Assembly: GCA_039105265.1 (NCBI GenBank)
Contig: JAPFFF010000061.1
Span: 186,001 to 250,000 of the forward strand
DNA length: 64,000 nt
Direction: 5' to 3'
From: Tritrichomonas musculus
Lineage: Eukaryota > Parabasalia > Tritrichomonadida > Tritrichomonadidae
Shown one piece after another: positions 27,865-36,135 of the stretch. A program made the position numbers and the translations under genes. The stretch's first letter is position 1. Each line of letters begins with the position of its first letter. A model generated the notes under the pieces. That model was not told the origin of the DNA. It saw only the letters and a list, made by a program, of their open reading frames with translations, and made no database searches.

Positions 27865-28779
27865 TTACTGGTTGAATCTTATAAATTCAATATTTCCTTC
27901 TCGTGTATTCACCAAAACAAAATCATGATTCTTCATTCGATTATATTGTCTCCACAAATCTTCAAATTCAACTGGCATAACAACTTGTTGATATATGTAA
28001 TTCAACTTCTGCCTTGAGAATCCATTGAAAATAAAGAATGAAGTACAATTATTCTTATAATCTGTTGGAATCGCTTTGAAGAATTGAACGTTCACATAAA
28101 CGATTGAATGTTTGTGTCGTAATTGAGTTATGTAATTTGTGAAGTAAGCAGATTTTAACAATTTCGATTTAATGAAGTCTTCACACAGAATTATTGTATT
28201 TAATGGCACATTGGGTTTACCAAGTTTGTCGATTGAAAGGAATTGAAACATTTTTTCAAGCTTTTCGTTATCAATCGTAATCCTCCCAACAGAGGAATAT
28301 TTAATATATAATTCCTTCCATAAATCCAATTCTTTTAAATAAGCTTCAGCATTTGTGTCGGAAACAACTTTCACAGGTAAATTTATCAATTCGCGTTGAG
28401 CTTCAAATGTTGAATCATTTATAATTCCATTCTTGCTAATATACACAATTAGATATACATTTGACTCCTTCAATCGAGATATTTGAATTATATCTCTTAA
28501 TACAATGTGTGATTTACCTTTACCCTGAGCTCCAACAATAATGTTTAACGAATTATAATTAGCATAGATTCCAGGACCAATTGGACGAATAGATTCTGAC
28601 ATTATTTTTGATTCATTTTTTTTGTACGCTCGATTCATTTCAAAATCAATATCAAAGGGCTTTTCAATCATAATAGGCTTCATAATCATCTTGTGTTCTT
28701 CGAATGACTCAAAGTCATCATCATAGTCAGAAGTATCTGAAAAATATATTGTTTTGTAATCAAATTTGCTGGGTTTCAT
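27865..28779 (-). CDS. Packaging ATPase (FtsK/HerA-type), element B
   Basis: 304 residues. Walker A GAQGKGKS at 83-90 and Walker B IILCED at 196-201. Family B Polintons use such ATPases to package DNA into capsids. The acidic N-terminus (DTSDYDDDFESFEE, about 15-28) is probably flexible. It is the last gene of a minus-strand run (76 aa, 223 aa, 43 aa, ATPase) with very short gaps, so joint expression is likely. Confidence 0.86.
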   Translation of the reverse strand: MKPSKFDYKTIYFSDTSDYDDDFESFEEHKMIMKPIMIEKPFDIDFEMNRAYKKNESKIMSESIRPIGPGIYANYNSLNIIVGAQGKGKSHIVLRDIIQISRLKESNVYLIVYISKNGIINDSTFEAQRELINLPVKVVSDTNAEAYLKELDLWKELYIKYSSVGRITIDNEKLEKMFQFLSIDKLGKPNVPLNTIILCEDFIKSKLLKSAYFTNYITQLRHKHSIVYVNVQFFKAIPTDYKNNCTSFFIFNGFSRQKLNYIYQQVVMPVEFEDLWRQYNRMKNHDFVLVNTREGNIEFIRFNQ

Positions 28780-28782
28780 TTA

Positions 28783-28914
28783 TTATGAGTAAAGCTTCGA
28801 GCGCATCTCCTCTGTGAGTTCAGGGGGTTCATCTTCTTTGAAAACAGCAATTATTACACACAATTCAATAACATGAACAACCAAAATAGTTCCCAAAAGA
28901 ATTTCAGAAATCAT
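28783..28914 (-). CDS. 43-aa single-span membrane protein, element B
   Basis: One hydrophobic helix followed by an acidic tail (KEDEPPELTEEMRSKLYS). Three bases separate it from the ATPase start and about ten from the preceding stop. Conserved in A at 12486-12617 with few substitutions. Role unknown; membrane anchoring at a packaging vertex is one possibility. Confidence 0.65.
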   Translation of the reverse strand: MISEILLGTILVVHVIELCVIIAVFKEDEPPELTEEMRSKLYS

Positions 28915-28924
28915 TTGAATAATT

Positions 28925-29596
28925 TTAAATGCATAATTTAAGTGAAATTCCATATCGAACAAGTTGTGCATAAACATCATTGTAACCATATTTCAAATCA
29001 TTTGATTTACCATCTTTTGTGACAAGAATTCGTTGGATTTCTAAATATTTATTCTTCGATACACATCCCGTACAACCAGAATCTTCATCAATAATAAGTT
29101 CAACTTTATCAGCATGTGTTAGTATTTTAATTAATTCCATCAATGAATTTGAGTGACAAACCAAGTAATTATTTACACGAAGTGGATTCAATTCATAAAT
29201 TGAAAGAAGTGTTTCTAAAAATTTGTTCTTGACTGTTAAGTCTTCAATCTCATTTCGGGCTTCGCCCTCAGCCACTATGTGGTTTCCCAAATCGATGATA
29301 CCCTTGTCTCGGACAATAGTCGCAGGCAAGCCAGCTCCGGCTGGCGCTTTGCTTGTTGGAGGTTGAAATTGATATTGAGAATTCTCCTCCGGTATAGTAA
29401 AATTTACATTTTGGGGTTGAACTTGTGGATTTAATTGTGGAGTTACCTGTGGAACGTTTGGATAAAAAATTGGTTGACTAACTGGTTGTGACCTTTGAGG
29501 TTTGATTTTGATTTCAACATTAGTTTCTTGGCTCTGTTTTACCGAAGCATCATTTTCAGAACTTAATATTCTTGCTTTCCGTAATACATTCGACAT
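28925..29596 (-). CDS. 223-aa unknown protein, element B
   Basis: ATG at 29596. A Pro/Gln-rich N-terminal third differs from A (QVTPQLNPQVQPQNV), followed by a conserved C-terminal two thirds with SGCTGCVSK and VYAQLVRYGISLKLC. No family recognised. Its place beside the ATPase and capsid genes fits a virion or maturation protein. It holds the same two GC-rich hairpins as A. Confidence 0.78.
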   Translation of the reverse strand: MSNVLRKARILSSENDASVKQSQETNVEIKIKPQRSQPVSQPIFYPNVPQVTPQLNPQVQPQNVNFTIPEENSQYQFQPPTSKAPAGAGLPATIVRDKGIIDLGNHIVAEGEARNEIEDLTVKNKFLETLLSIYELNPLRVNNYLVCHSNSLMELIKILTHADKVELIIDEDSGCTGCVSKNKYLEIQRILVTKDGKSNDLKYGYNDVYAQLVRYGISLKLCI

Positions 29597-29633
29597 TGAT
29601 TTCAATCTAAAAAAACCTTTATTCGTAGATTAC

Positions 29634-29864
29634 TCAATCCTTGTTAGCTAATTCATTCAATTCGTTTTCCAATTTTTTTACTTTTTCCTTTAATGAATTA
29701 ATATCTTCAATTAATGATTCACGAACAGCAAGCCCACTGGAACCAAGCATTCCAGATTTGACATTATTTAGATGTTGCTTGTAATCATAACATTTTTCTT
29801 TGAGGGTTCGTTTGATACGTTTAAGTTCAGGAATCTCCTTCTTATATTCGTTTAATTCAGACAT
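29634..29864 (-). CDS. 76-aa coiled-coil protein, element B
   Basis: Same product as A 11530-11760: a short charged protein with a C-terminal heptad pattern. Divergent from the 103-aa gene with 15 bp between the two start codons. Confidence 0.75.
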   Translation of the reverse strand: MSELNEYKKEIPELKRIKRTLKEKCYDYKQHLNNVKSGMLGSSGLAVRESLIEDINSLKEKVKKLENELNELANKD

Positions 29865-29879
29865 TTAATCGAAGCAAAA

Positions 29880-30191
29880 ATGTCCTTTCACTCACAAGTG
29901 AGTTCAACTTCGTCGGACTACGTCCCCTTGCGTACGCAAGCGGCGGTGCCGAACTCTACGAGTTATGAACAAAAACGAACCATTCATGATGATAAAAGAA
30001 TGAATCACTACGATAGATTACAACTTAAAATGCAAAAAGAACGTACCAGAATTAATTCTGCACCAACTGTTAAGAAATATGAGGATAAAGGAAGTATTCA
30101 ACATGAACCTCAAGTATCAACAACAAAAAAATTGAATTTTCACACTTATTCATTAAATCATTCAGTTGTCCCTCGATGCGATAAAATCTAA
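29880..30191 (+). CDS. 103-aa unknown protein with hairpin-encoded N-terminus, element B
   Basis: Same protein as A 11203-11514. The first 28 or so residues (MSFHSQVSSTSSDYVPLRTQ and on) are encoded by four consecutive hairpins (29890-29964). The rest is polar and basic. Function unknown. Confidence 0.72.
   Translation: MSFHSQVSSTSSDYVPLRTQAAVPNSTSYEQKRTIHDDKRMNHYDRLQLKMQKERTRINSAPTVKKYEDKGSIQHEPQVSTTKKLNFHTYSLNHSVVPRCDKI
29890..29964. repeat. Four-hairpin cluster inside a coding region (B)
   Basis: ACTCAC-AA-GTGAGT (29890-29903), GGAC-TAC-GTCC (29915-29925), CTTGCGTACGCAAG (29927-29940) and AACTC-TAC-GAGTT (29952-29964). Same set as in A. Confidence 0.88.
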
Positions 30192-30230
30192 AATATTTAT
30201 ATTTTAGCTTGAGCAAGCTGCGAAATCTAA
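30184..30230. repeat. Hairpin insertion flanked by an exact 8-bp duplication (B)
   Basis: AAATCTAA at 30184-30191 and 30223-30230 flanks a 31-nt segment with AGCTTG-AG-CAAGCT (30206-30219). A has the target once (11203-11210, as TTAGATTT) and no hairpin. The clearest case in the window of a hairpin arriving by insertion with target duplication. Confidence 0.85.
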
Positions 30231-30688
30231 TCCAACATTTGTTGGTTAATATATTTGGCAATCTGATTTACAGTTTTGGTTAATTCAGCAATTTTTTTAT
30301 CTAATGTTGTGAATTTGAGTTCATAGCTTTGTTTCAAATCTTTAATCTCGTTATCAAAAGTTGACAAATTTTGTGAGAACATACTTTTGAGATTCTCAAT
30401 ATCTGCTTTAATAACATCTTGTTCAAGTTCTTTCAATTCATTAGTTTTGACAACTTTCTTTAAAAATATATCTCCCCCAACTCGTTTTGTACCTTCTTTT
30501 TGACAATTCTTTTTTGTGATTCTGTATTCAACACCATCTGGTGTAACAATTTTGTAAACCCGATTTAGATATTGAGTCGTCTGGTTGTTCATGTCATCTT
30601 TGTGTTTCTGATAGTACAGATTGAACTCCTCAATTGATTTAAAATTCTTTATTTCAGTAGTTATTTCATTAATTACTTTCAAATCCAT
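30227..30688 (-). CDS. 153-aa coiled-coil protein, element B
   Basis: Nearly identical to A 10745-11206. Folded N-terminal half, then a heptad-type C-terminal half (FDNEIKDLKQSYELKFTTLD). It precedes the basic amphipathic gene and is probably a structural or scaffold protein, by context only. Confidence 0.78.
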   Translation of the reverse strand: MDLKVINEITTEIKNFKSIEEFNLYYQKHKDDMNNQTTQYLNRVYKIVTPDGVEYRITKKNCQKEGTKRVGGDIFLKKVVKTNELKELEQDVIKADIENLKSMFSQNLSTFDNEIKDLKQSYELKFTTLDKKIAELTKTVNQIAKYINQQMLD

Positions 30689-30718
30689 TTAAAATAAAAA
30701 AATACAATTTAATCATTT

Positions 30719-30982
30719 TCATGCTACTTCATCAATTAAACTTTTACCAATTTTAAGACCTTTGTCAGCAAAATTTAATCCTGTATCAATTGCTCTAACA
30801 GCATCACCAATAAGAGGTATTCCACCCAAAACAGGTTTTACAGCATTAGTTACTCTTTTACCAACTTCAACAACTTTGGGAAGTGCTTTACCAACCTTAG
30901 TTGCAACATTCTTAATTGTATTACCTACAGATTTAAAAGCGTTTTTCATTTTTTTGAAGATTCCGATACCCATTGTTTTCAT
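30719..30982 (-). CDS. Small basic amphipathic protein, element B
   Basis: 87 residues, Lys/Gly/Val-rich, with an amphipathic N-terminal helix (FKKMKNAFKSVGNTIKNVA) and a hydrophobic GGIPLIGDAVRAI segment. It could be a membrane-active or DNA-condensing virion protein. It is divergent from the capsid gene, with about 65 bp between the start codons. Confidence 0.7.
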   Translation of the reverse strand: MKTMGIGIFKKMKNAFKSVGNTIKNVATKVGKALPKVVEVGKRVTNAVKPVLGGIPLIGDAVRAIDTGLNFADKGLKIGKSLIDEVA

Positions 30983-31048
30983 TACGAAAAAAGACCCATA
31001 ATAGTAGTATCATTTTTTTGAAAGTCTTTTTATTCCATAAAAAGTCAA

Positions 31049-33073
31049 ATGTTGTATCGCAACGAAAGAGCACATAATTACAAAATTGAAGCAGGAAACG
31101 TTCTTGATACATTTAATAAGATGCGTGAAATGATTAATACTAATGATGGTACACGCTCATTTTCATTCAGAACTGTTGATTGTCATGACCAACCTGCACC
31201 ATTTCATCAAGGACAATATTCTCAAATCTCATTAACGCATCCAGACCATTTCATATCTGATGTTGATAAAGGATTCTTAACATTTCATGTCAAATTGGAT
31301 TTACAATTGAATACTGATTTAGCTAAATTACAACAAATTGATGACCCAAATAACTTCTACAAATTATTCGTCGGACTTAAATCTTCAAATCAATTATTCG
31401 ACAGATTGGAAATTCTTCATAATAATGTAAATGTTGGATATCAGCAAAACGAATGTGTTCGAGAAGGATTTCTATACTCTGCTGTGAAACCAGAAACTGA
31501 AAAAAAGCGAAGACGATTTGTTCATTCACTTTGGGAAAACGTTTCAAATTATTCACAAACTGTTGCAGGTACTTATGTTAATCTAAATTCATTCAAATCT
31601 AATGGTAAATCACAAGTTGAATTTGATTTGAACGTTCCATTTGATGATTTACTTGCCCTTCAAGCTTTCGATTTATTCCCAAATGGAATCATCGGTGATT
31701 TATCAATTCGTTTCCAAGTAACTCCTGCAGGATTAGTTTGGGCAGCAATTGACCCTTATACTGTTGCTGAAACAAAGGCTTATCTTGAAGATAATGATTC
31801 TGTTACATCTGCTGAATTAGAACGATTGAAAGAAATTAAAGCTCGCGGTCATTTGAAACATCAATTTACACAAATTGGTAATGAAGCTATTATACCAGGA
31901 CCTGGAACTCCATCTCCAGACCCATCTCCCGAACCATCTCCTGAACCAACTCCAGACCCATCTCCTGAACCAACTCCAACACCTGTTAAATACAAGATTC
32001 AATATCGAATTGGTGAACAATGGGATAATGATGATGGAAGTACTGGTTACACTGATATTCTTACAGATTTGGAATTCAATTTCAGTTACACAAAGGAAGA
32101 ATTTGAAGAATTTGGACTCCAACCAGGTGCAACTGATGAAGAAATTTGTGTTCATAATCCTGCTGTAACATTACCTCCATTAAATCATTCTGACAAGAAT
32201 GGAAGATATTATGCTTGGCAAATTGTTAAAACACCAGTTGTTTCTGCTAAGCAGACTCTTCAATCAATTCATGATGCTAAATTACAACTTCACAACGAAA
32301 CATATTCATCACAGAAAGCCACATTAACTGTAAACAGAATGACAATCACATTATGTAAATCAAATATGCAAGGTTATGGTGTCTGTGAATCTACTCGCAG
32401 AGGTATTGAAAATATTCTCCGTGAAGGAATTATAATCCCATCTCAGAAAGTTGATTACCATTCATTCCCAATTGCTCCTGCCGCAAATGGAATTAAGTCA
32501 ACATTGAATATTCCATTAATTAATGTTACAACAATGTCAATTATGTTTCCAAAGCATCATAATGACCTCACTGTTTTCGAAAATCCAGTATATCAAAATT
32601 GTTATCTCAATATTGGAGGAAAGAACTTCCCAGATGAAAATGTTTCAACAATTGGTGCAAGATTCTTTGAGAATCAATTAACCGCTGGAGACCTTGATGC
32701 AATCGCATTACAATGCACTAAAGAATTTGAGGACTCAATGACTATGCCAAAGAATGATGCAAACGGAGTTCGCTACAAAAATACTTTAAGTGATGCTTCT
32801 AGCTTTGTTTTCAATATTCAAACTGAACGTTCATCTGCTGGTTATTGTTATGATGGTTTGGATGGTGGATTTGGTAACATTCAAGTTCAGGTTAATGGTC
32901 AACCAATATATACAGGTCCAAATGATACTTACTATAATGTTAATGAAGAAGGTACAGTACATCCACCCCCAACACAATTATGGCTCACAAGAGATACCTA
33001 TTTCAAATTAAGTTTGAATGGTTTAGAGTACATCGATGATGAATCTCCAGCTGGTTCACAAATAAACGCATAA
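31049..33073 (+). CDS. Probable major capsid protein (double jelly-roll), element B
   Basis: 674 residues. Residues 1-282 and 424-674 match A nearly exactly and are beta-rich, as expected for two jelly-roll domains. Residues 283-423 are unique to B: a Pro hinge of SPDPSPEP/TPDPSPEP repeats (283-312), then a domain starting KYKIQYRIGEQW. The insert lies where double jelly-roll capsids carry exposed towers. Assignment rests on size, position and beta pattern together with published Polinton gene content, not on a catalytic motif. Confidence 0.76.
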   Translation: MLYRNERAHNYKIEAGNVLDTFNKMREMINTNDGTRSFSFRTVDCHDQPAPFHQGQYSQISLTHPDHFISDVDKGFLTFHVKLDLQLNTDLAKLQQIDDPNNFYKLFVGLKSSNQLFDRLEILHNNVNVGYQQNECVREGFLYSAVKPETEKKRRRFVHSLWENVSNYSQTVAGTYVNLNSFKSNGKSQVEFDLNVPFDDLLALQAFDLFPNGIIGDLSIRFQVTPAGLVWAAIDPYTVAETKAYLEDNDSVTSAELERLKEIKARGHLKHQFTQIGNEAIIPGPGTPSPDPSPEPSPEPTPDPSPEPTPTPVKYKIQYRIGEQWDNDDGSTGYTDILTDLEFNFSYTKEEFEEFGLQPGATDEEICVHNPAVTLPPLNHSDKNGRYYAWQIVKTPVVSAKQTLQSIHDAKLQLHNETYSSQKATLTVNRMTITLCKSNMQGYGVCESTRRGIENILREGIIIPSQKVDYHSFPIAPAANGIKSTLNIPLINVTTMSIMFPKHHNDLTVFENPVYQNCYLNIGGKNFPDENVSTIGARFFENQLTAGDLDAIALQCTKEFEDSMTMPKNDANGVRYKNTLSDASSFVFNIQTERSSAGYCYDGLDGGFGNIQVQVNGQPIYTGPNDTYYNVNEEGTVHPPPTQLWLTRDTYFKLSLNGLEYIDDESPAGSQINA

Positions 33074-33133
33074 AATTGAGATTTGATTTGAGATATTTTT
33101 TTTTTGCTTCTGAATTACCTTATTGTATTCGAA

Positions 33134-34516
33134 ATGTCAAAAACAAAATCTCTCAGAATTTATGATAAAGAATATCCTTCATTATTGAAATATCCATTCA
33201 AATCGAAATACAAATACGTTGAAACTGATTTACAACCTGTTTTCAACACAAACATTAAAACAGAACCTTTCATACCTGATTTCAAACTCATAGCATGCAA
33301 AAAAATGTCAAAACCAAATTTCTCAAATGAACCAGGATGTTGGGAAGCCGATTTGATGTTCTCACATTATTATGCAGATGTTGAACATCCAATTAAACAA
33401 GAGCAAATCTATCTCGTTTTGATAAATGTGAATACTAGATATCTAATTGTGGAACCAATGTCATACAAAAGTGAAATAACTCAAACTTTAAAACGAATTG
33501 TTGAAAAGAATCCTAAGTTTGAATTCAAGACAATTAAATGTGATGGTGAATCTGGATTTGTTAGTTTAAAAGATGAATGTATTGTATTGAAAGATAATAC
33601 AAAAGTAATTCTCAAAACAGATATCTCAAATGATTTACAAGTAGCATACAATTATAAACCTGAGTTAAGAAATCAAGTTAGAAATGAAATATTGTTCAAT
33701 ACTAATTTGAAAACGTTAATAGCATTTTTGAAAAAAAGTGGATATAAAAATGTTATCAAGTCACCAATCTCAAAAATTGAGTTGAAAATTGACGATATCA
33801 ATGATTATTATCCAGTCAAATTTGTAATTAATTCTTCCCCTTACGCTCTCGCTCATAAAAACGTTGATTCTGTAATTAGAACTCTTAGAAATGCCTTCGG
33901 AATGGATAATCGAAGAATTGCTGATTATAATCTCATGAGACAAATGGTGAACTTCTATAATAACACTCCTCACAATTCATTGAGATTTCGGAATTATGAT
34001 TATAATGAAGATGAATTATCTGAATATCAAGGTTCTGGATTGATTCCTCCAACTAAATGGATTTATTATTCTCCAGTTCAAGTTCAAAACAATGTTGATT
34101 TGGAATGGAAGTATATTCGAATGATGAAAATGAAATTGAGAAAGATAAATGAAAAACAGAAGTTGAAAGGCTTGCTTAATTACAAACGTGGTAACATAAT
34201 TTTGATACATCTTGACAGAGGTAAGACCCAAAAAAAGCATGAAAAACGACGTCGTGTATTTGATGATATAGCTGAATTCATTTGTTATCAAAACGGAAAT
34301 GTTAAATGTAGATTGTTAAATCAATATTACACATTCAGTAAAACAGACAAGGGGTTAATTCCCTACGAACAACCTGAACGAGGGCGTAAAGCTCAAACTG
34401 ATGTTGAAAAAAATGAAATTGAAATTCCAATTATTTATACAAAATATGTTTGTGATTCCATTGATGACTTGAATGAAGATTATAAAGAGTATTTCATACT
34501 AAATGTTAACAAATAA
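33134..34516 (+). CDS. Polinton DDE integrase, element B
   Basis: 460 residues, ATG at 33134. Catalytic core: D73 in GCWEADLMF, D137 in IKCDGE, and NVDSVIRT around 243-250 at the position of the third acidic site, followed by VNFYNNTPHNSL. A basic, SH3/chromo-like C-terminal region (YKRGNIILIHLDRG) probably binds DNA or chromatin. The enzyme would explain the 6-bp duplication at B's ends. Its last 14 bases overlap the start of the next gene. Confidence 0.9.
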   Translation: MSKTKSLRIYDKEYPSLLKYPFKSKYKYVETDLQPVFNTNIKTEPFIPDFKLIACKKMSKPNFSNEPGCWEADLMFSHYYADVEHPIKQEQIYLVLINVNTRYLIVEPMSYKSEITQTLKRIVEKNPKFEFKTIKCDGESGFVSLKDECIVLKDNTKVILKTDISNDLQVAYNYKPELRNQVRNEILFNTNLKTLIAFLKKSGYKNVIKSPISKIELKIDDINDYYPVKFVINSSPYALAHKNVDSVIRTLRNAFGMDNRRIADYNLMRQMVNFYNNTPHNSLRFRNYDYNEDELSEYQGSGLIPPTKWIYYSPVQVQNNVDLEWKYIRMMKMKLRKINEKQKLKGLLNYKRGNIILIHLDRGKTQKKHEKRRRVFDDIAEFICYQNGNVKCRLLNQYYTFSKTDKGLIPYEQPERGRKAQTDVEKNEIEIPIIYTKYVCDSIDDLNEDYKEYFILNVNK

Positions 34517-34883
34517 TATCAAAAATGTATCAACGATAAATTTTAAACAACCAATTACTAAGCGTTATTTCCATACACAAGATAAAGAATTTGTTCTTCC
34601 AAGTGAATTCGTTTCAAGTAAAAATAAAAAATTCATTGTTGTACAGTATGTTGGAGCAATTGTTAAGGATACTCTTGTTGGAGATTTGATGGTACACTCT
34701 GATATTGTACAACAAGATGGTTATTGTGATTGTTTCATTATGTTAGCAAACAGACGTCAAACTAAATATCGAAAATATGAATTCCTTGGTCATGAACGTA
34801 ATTTTAAAATTTGGTTCACAGATTTATATGGGAACTCAATTGAACCATCTGCTTTTGTAATGAGTTGCCTATTAATCTTTTAA
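34503..34883 (+). CDS. Probable minor capsid (single jelly-roll) protein, element B
   Basis: 126 residues starting inside the end of the integrase gene. All-beta pattern, SDIVQQDGYCDCFIMLANRR in the middle and IWFTDLYGNSIEP near the C-terminus, similar in style to penton or minor capsid jelly rolls. The spacer after it holds the GCCAGGCACC core (34901-34910) without the hairpins present in A. Confidence 0.6.
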   Translation: MLTNNIKNVSTINFKQPITKRYFHTQDKEFVLPSEFVSSKNKKFIVVQYVGAIVKDTLVGDLMVHSDIVQQDGYCDCFIMLANRRQTKYRKYEFLGHERNFKIWFTDLYGNSIEPSAFVMSCLLIF

Positions 34884-34951
34884 ATAGGTTTTTTTGTTTG
34901 CCAGGCACCAAATAGCCATTTAGGCCTTATTATTTTTGTTCCAAATGAAAA

Positions 34952-36127
34952 ATGATACGTAAAACAAAGGATAAAAATAAAGAAGTATTAACAGCAGAAC
35001 AAGAATCTAATTTAATTGATAAGGATGCAATTATTCTAGATAGAACTCACACATTATATTCATATATTGATAAAAAAGATAAGAAAGTTTACTTCTATTT
35101 GAGTAGTAATTATCAAGATTTATTTGTTTTTATGGAAGGTGATAATATATTGTTAAATTTACCTAAGAAAGTTGATATGAATACAAAAATGAACATCTTA
35201 GATAATAAACGTCCTTATTTAAAAAGAAAATTTGTCATTTCTATTGAAATTGGTTCTAAAATTGGAAATACAGATATTAAATTTGTTGAAAGATGGTTTG
35301 ATGAACTAAATAAATCATATATTGTATTAATGGAAGATTGTGGATATAAATATGCTATTAAAGAAACAAATAATTTCTGTTTTGAATTAGATTCCGAAGG
35401 AGATGTAAATAGAAAAATCAAACCACTTCCGTTACACATATTTCTTTGTTTCAAACCTGAAACTTTTATGAATGAATGGAATCGTGTTGAATTACGAAAT
35501 TTGGATGAGGAAGCTGATTTAAAAAAATTTAAATATGAATTTCAAAATTGGCATTACCATTTTCCTGTTATTAATGTATTTAAATCTAATTATGTAAGTC
35601 CATTATTAAAAGTCCATTTTAATGAAACTCCTGAAAGCCTTGAACCATTAATGGATATTTCAGAAAATGATAATGATGGTAAATATGAAACAAGTAATGT
35701 CGATATCAATAATAAATATGATTATGATGAAATAAGACCTAAAAAAATAAATCCTCCAGTTCCATCTATGTTACAAGGTTTGGATAAAGAAGTCGAGAGT
35801 ACGACTACAATGAAACCAGATGTTGAGACATTACCGAGCTCTATTTTCAGCAATGTATCGACCTCAAATACATGGATGAAACCTCAAAGCTCTGTACAAC
35901 AAAATCCTAATAACTTTAGTCCAATGAATTACTTTCAACCCACAACATTTAATATGCCAACAGGTACTAATTTTAATTTTAATGCAGAGCCAAAAAAATC
36001 ATCTTTAACTAGTGAAACAAATAATGCAACCAATGGAAACTTACCAAAGATTAATGAGAGTAAGTCAGAAAACAAACCAAAAACACATATATCAACTTTC
36101 AGATTACCAAAAAATAAAACAGATTAA
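34952..36127 (+). CDS. 391-aa unknown protein, element B
   Basis: Start at the ATG after GAAAA. A folded N-terminal half with conserved aromatic segments (YSYIDKKDKKVYFYLSSN) precedes a disordered Asn/Ser/Thr/Pro-rich tail. Nearly identical to A 5236-6411. Convergent with the 824-aa gene, with stop codons 8 bp apart. Confidence 0.82.
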   Translation: MIRKTKDKNKEVLTAEQESNLIDKDAIILDRTHTLYSYIDKKDKKVYFYLSSNYQDLFVFMEGDNILLNLPKKVDMNTKMNILDNKRPYLKRKFVISIEIGSKIGNTDIKFVERWFDELNKSYIVLMEDCGYKYAIKETNNFCFELDSEGDVNRKIKPLPLHIFLCFKPETFMNEWNRVELRNLDEEADLKKFKYEFQNWHYHFPVINVFKSNYVSPLLKVHFNETPESLEPLMDISENDNDGKYETSNVDINNKYDYDEIRPKKINPPVPSMLQGLDKEVESTTTMKPDVETLPSSIFSNVSTSNTWMKPQSSVQQNPNNFSPMNYFQPTTFNMPTGTNFNFNAEPKKSSLTSETNNATNGNLPKINESKSENKPKTHISTFRLPKNKTD

Positions 36128-36135
36128 ATATTTTT

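Noticed and set aside
31817-32168. Frames opposite or overlapping the Pro-rich capsid segment
   Set aside because: Produced by the repetitive Pro-hinge codons, giving Trp/Arg/Ser-rich nonsense on the other strand.
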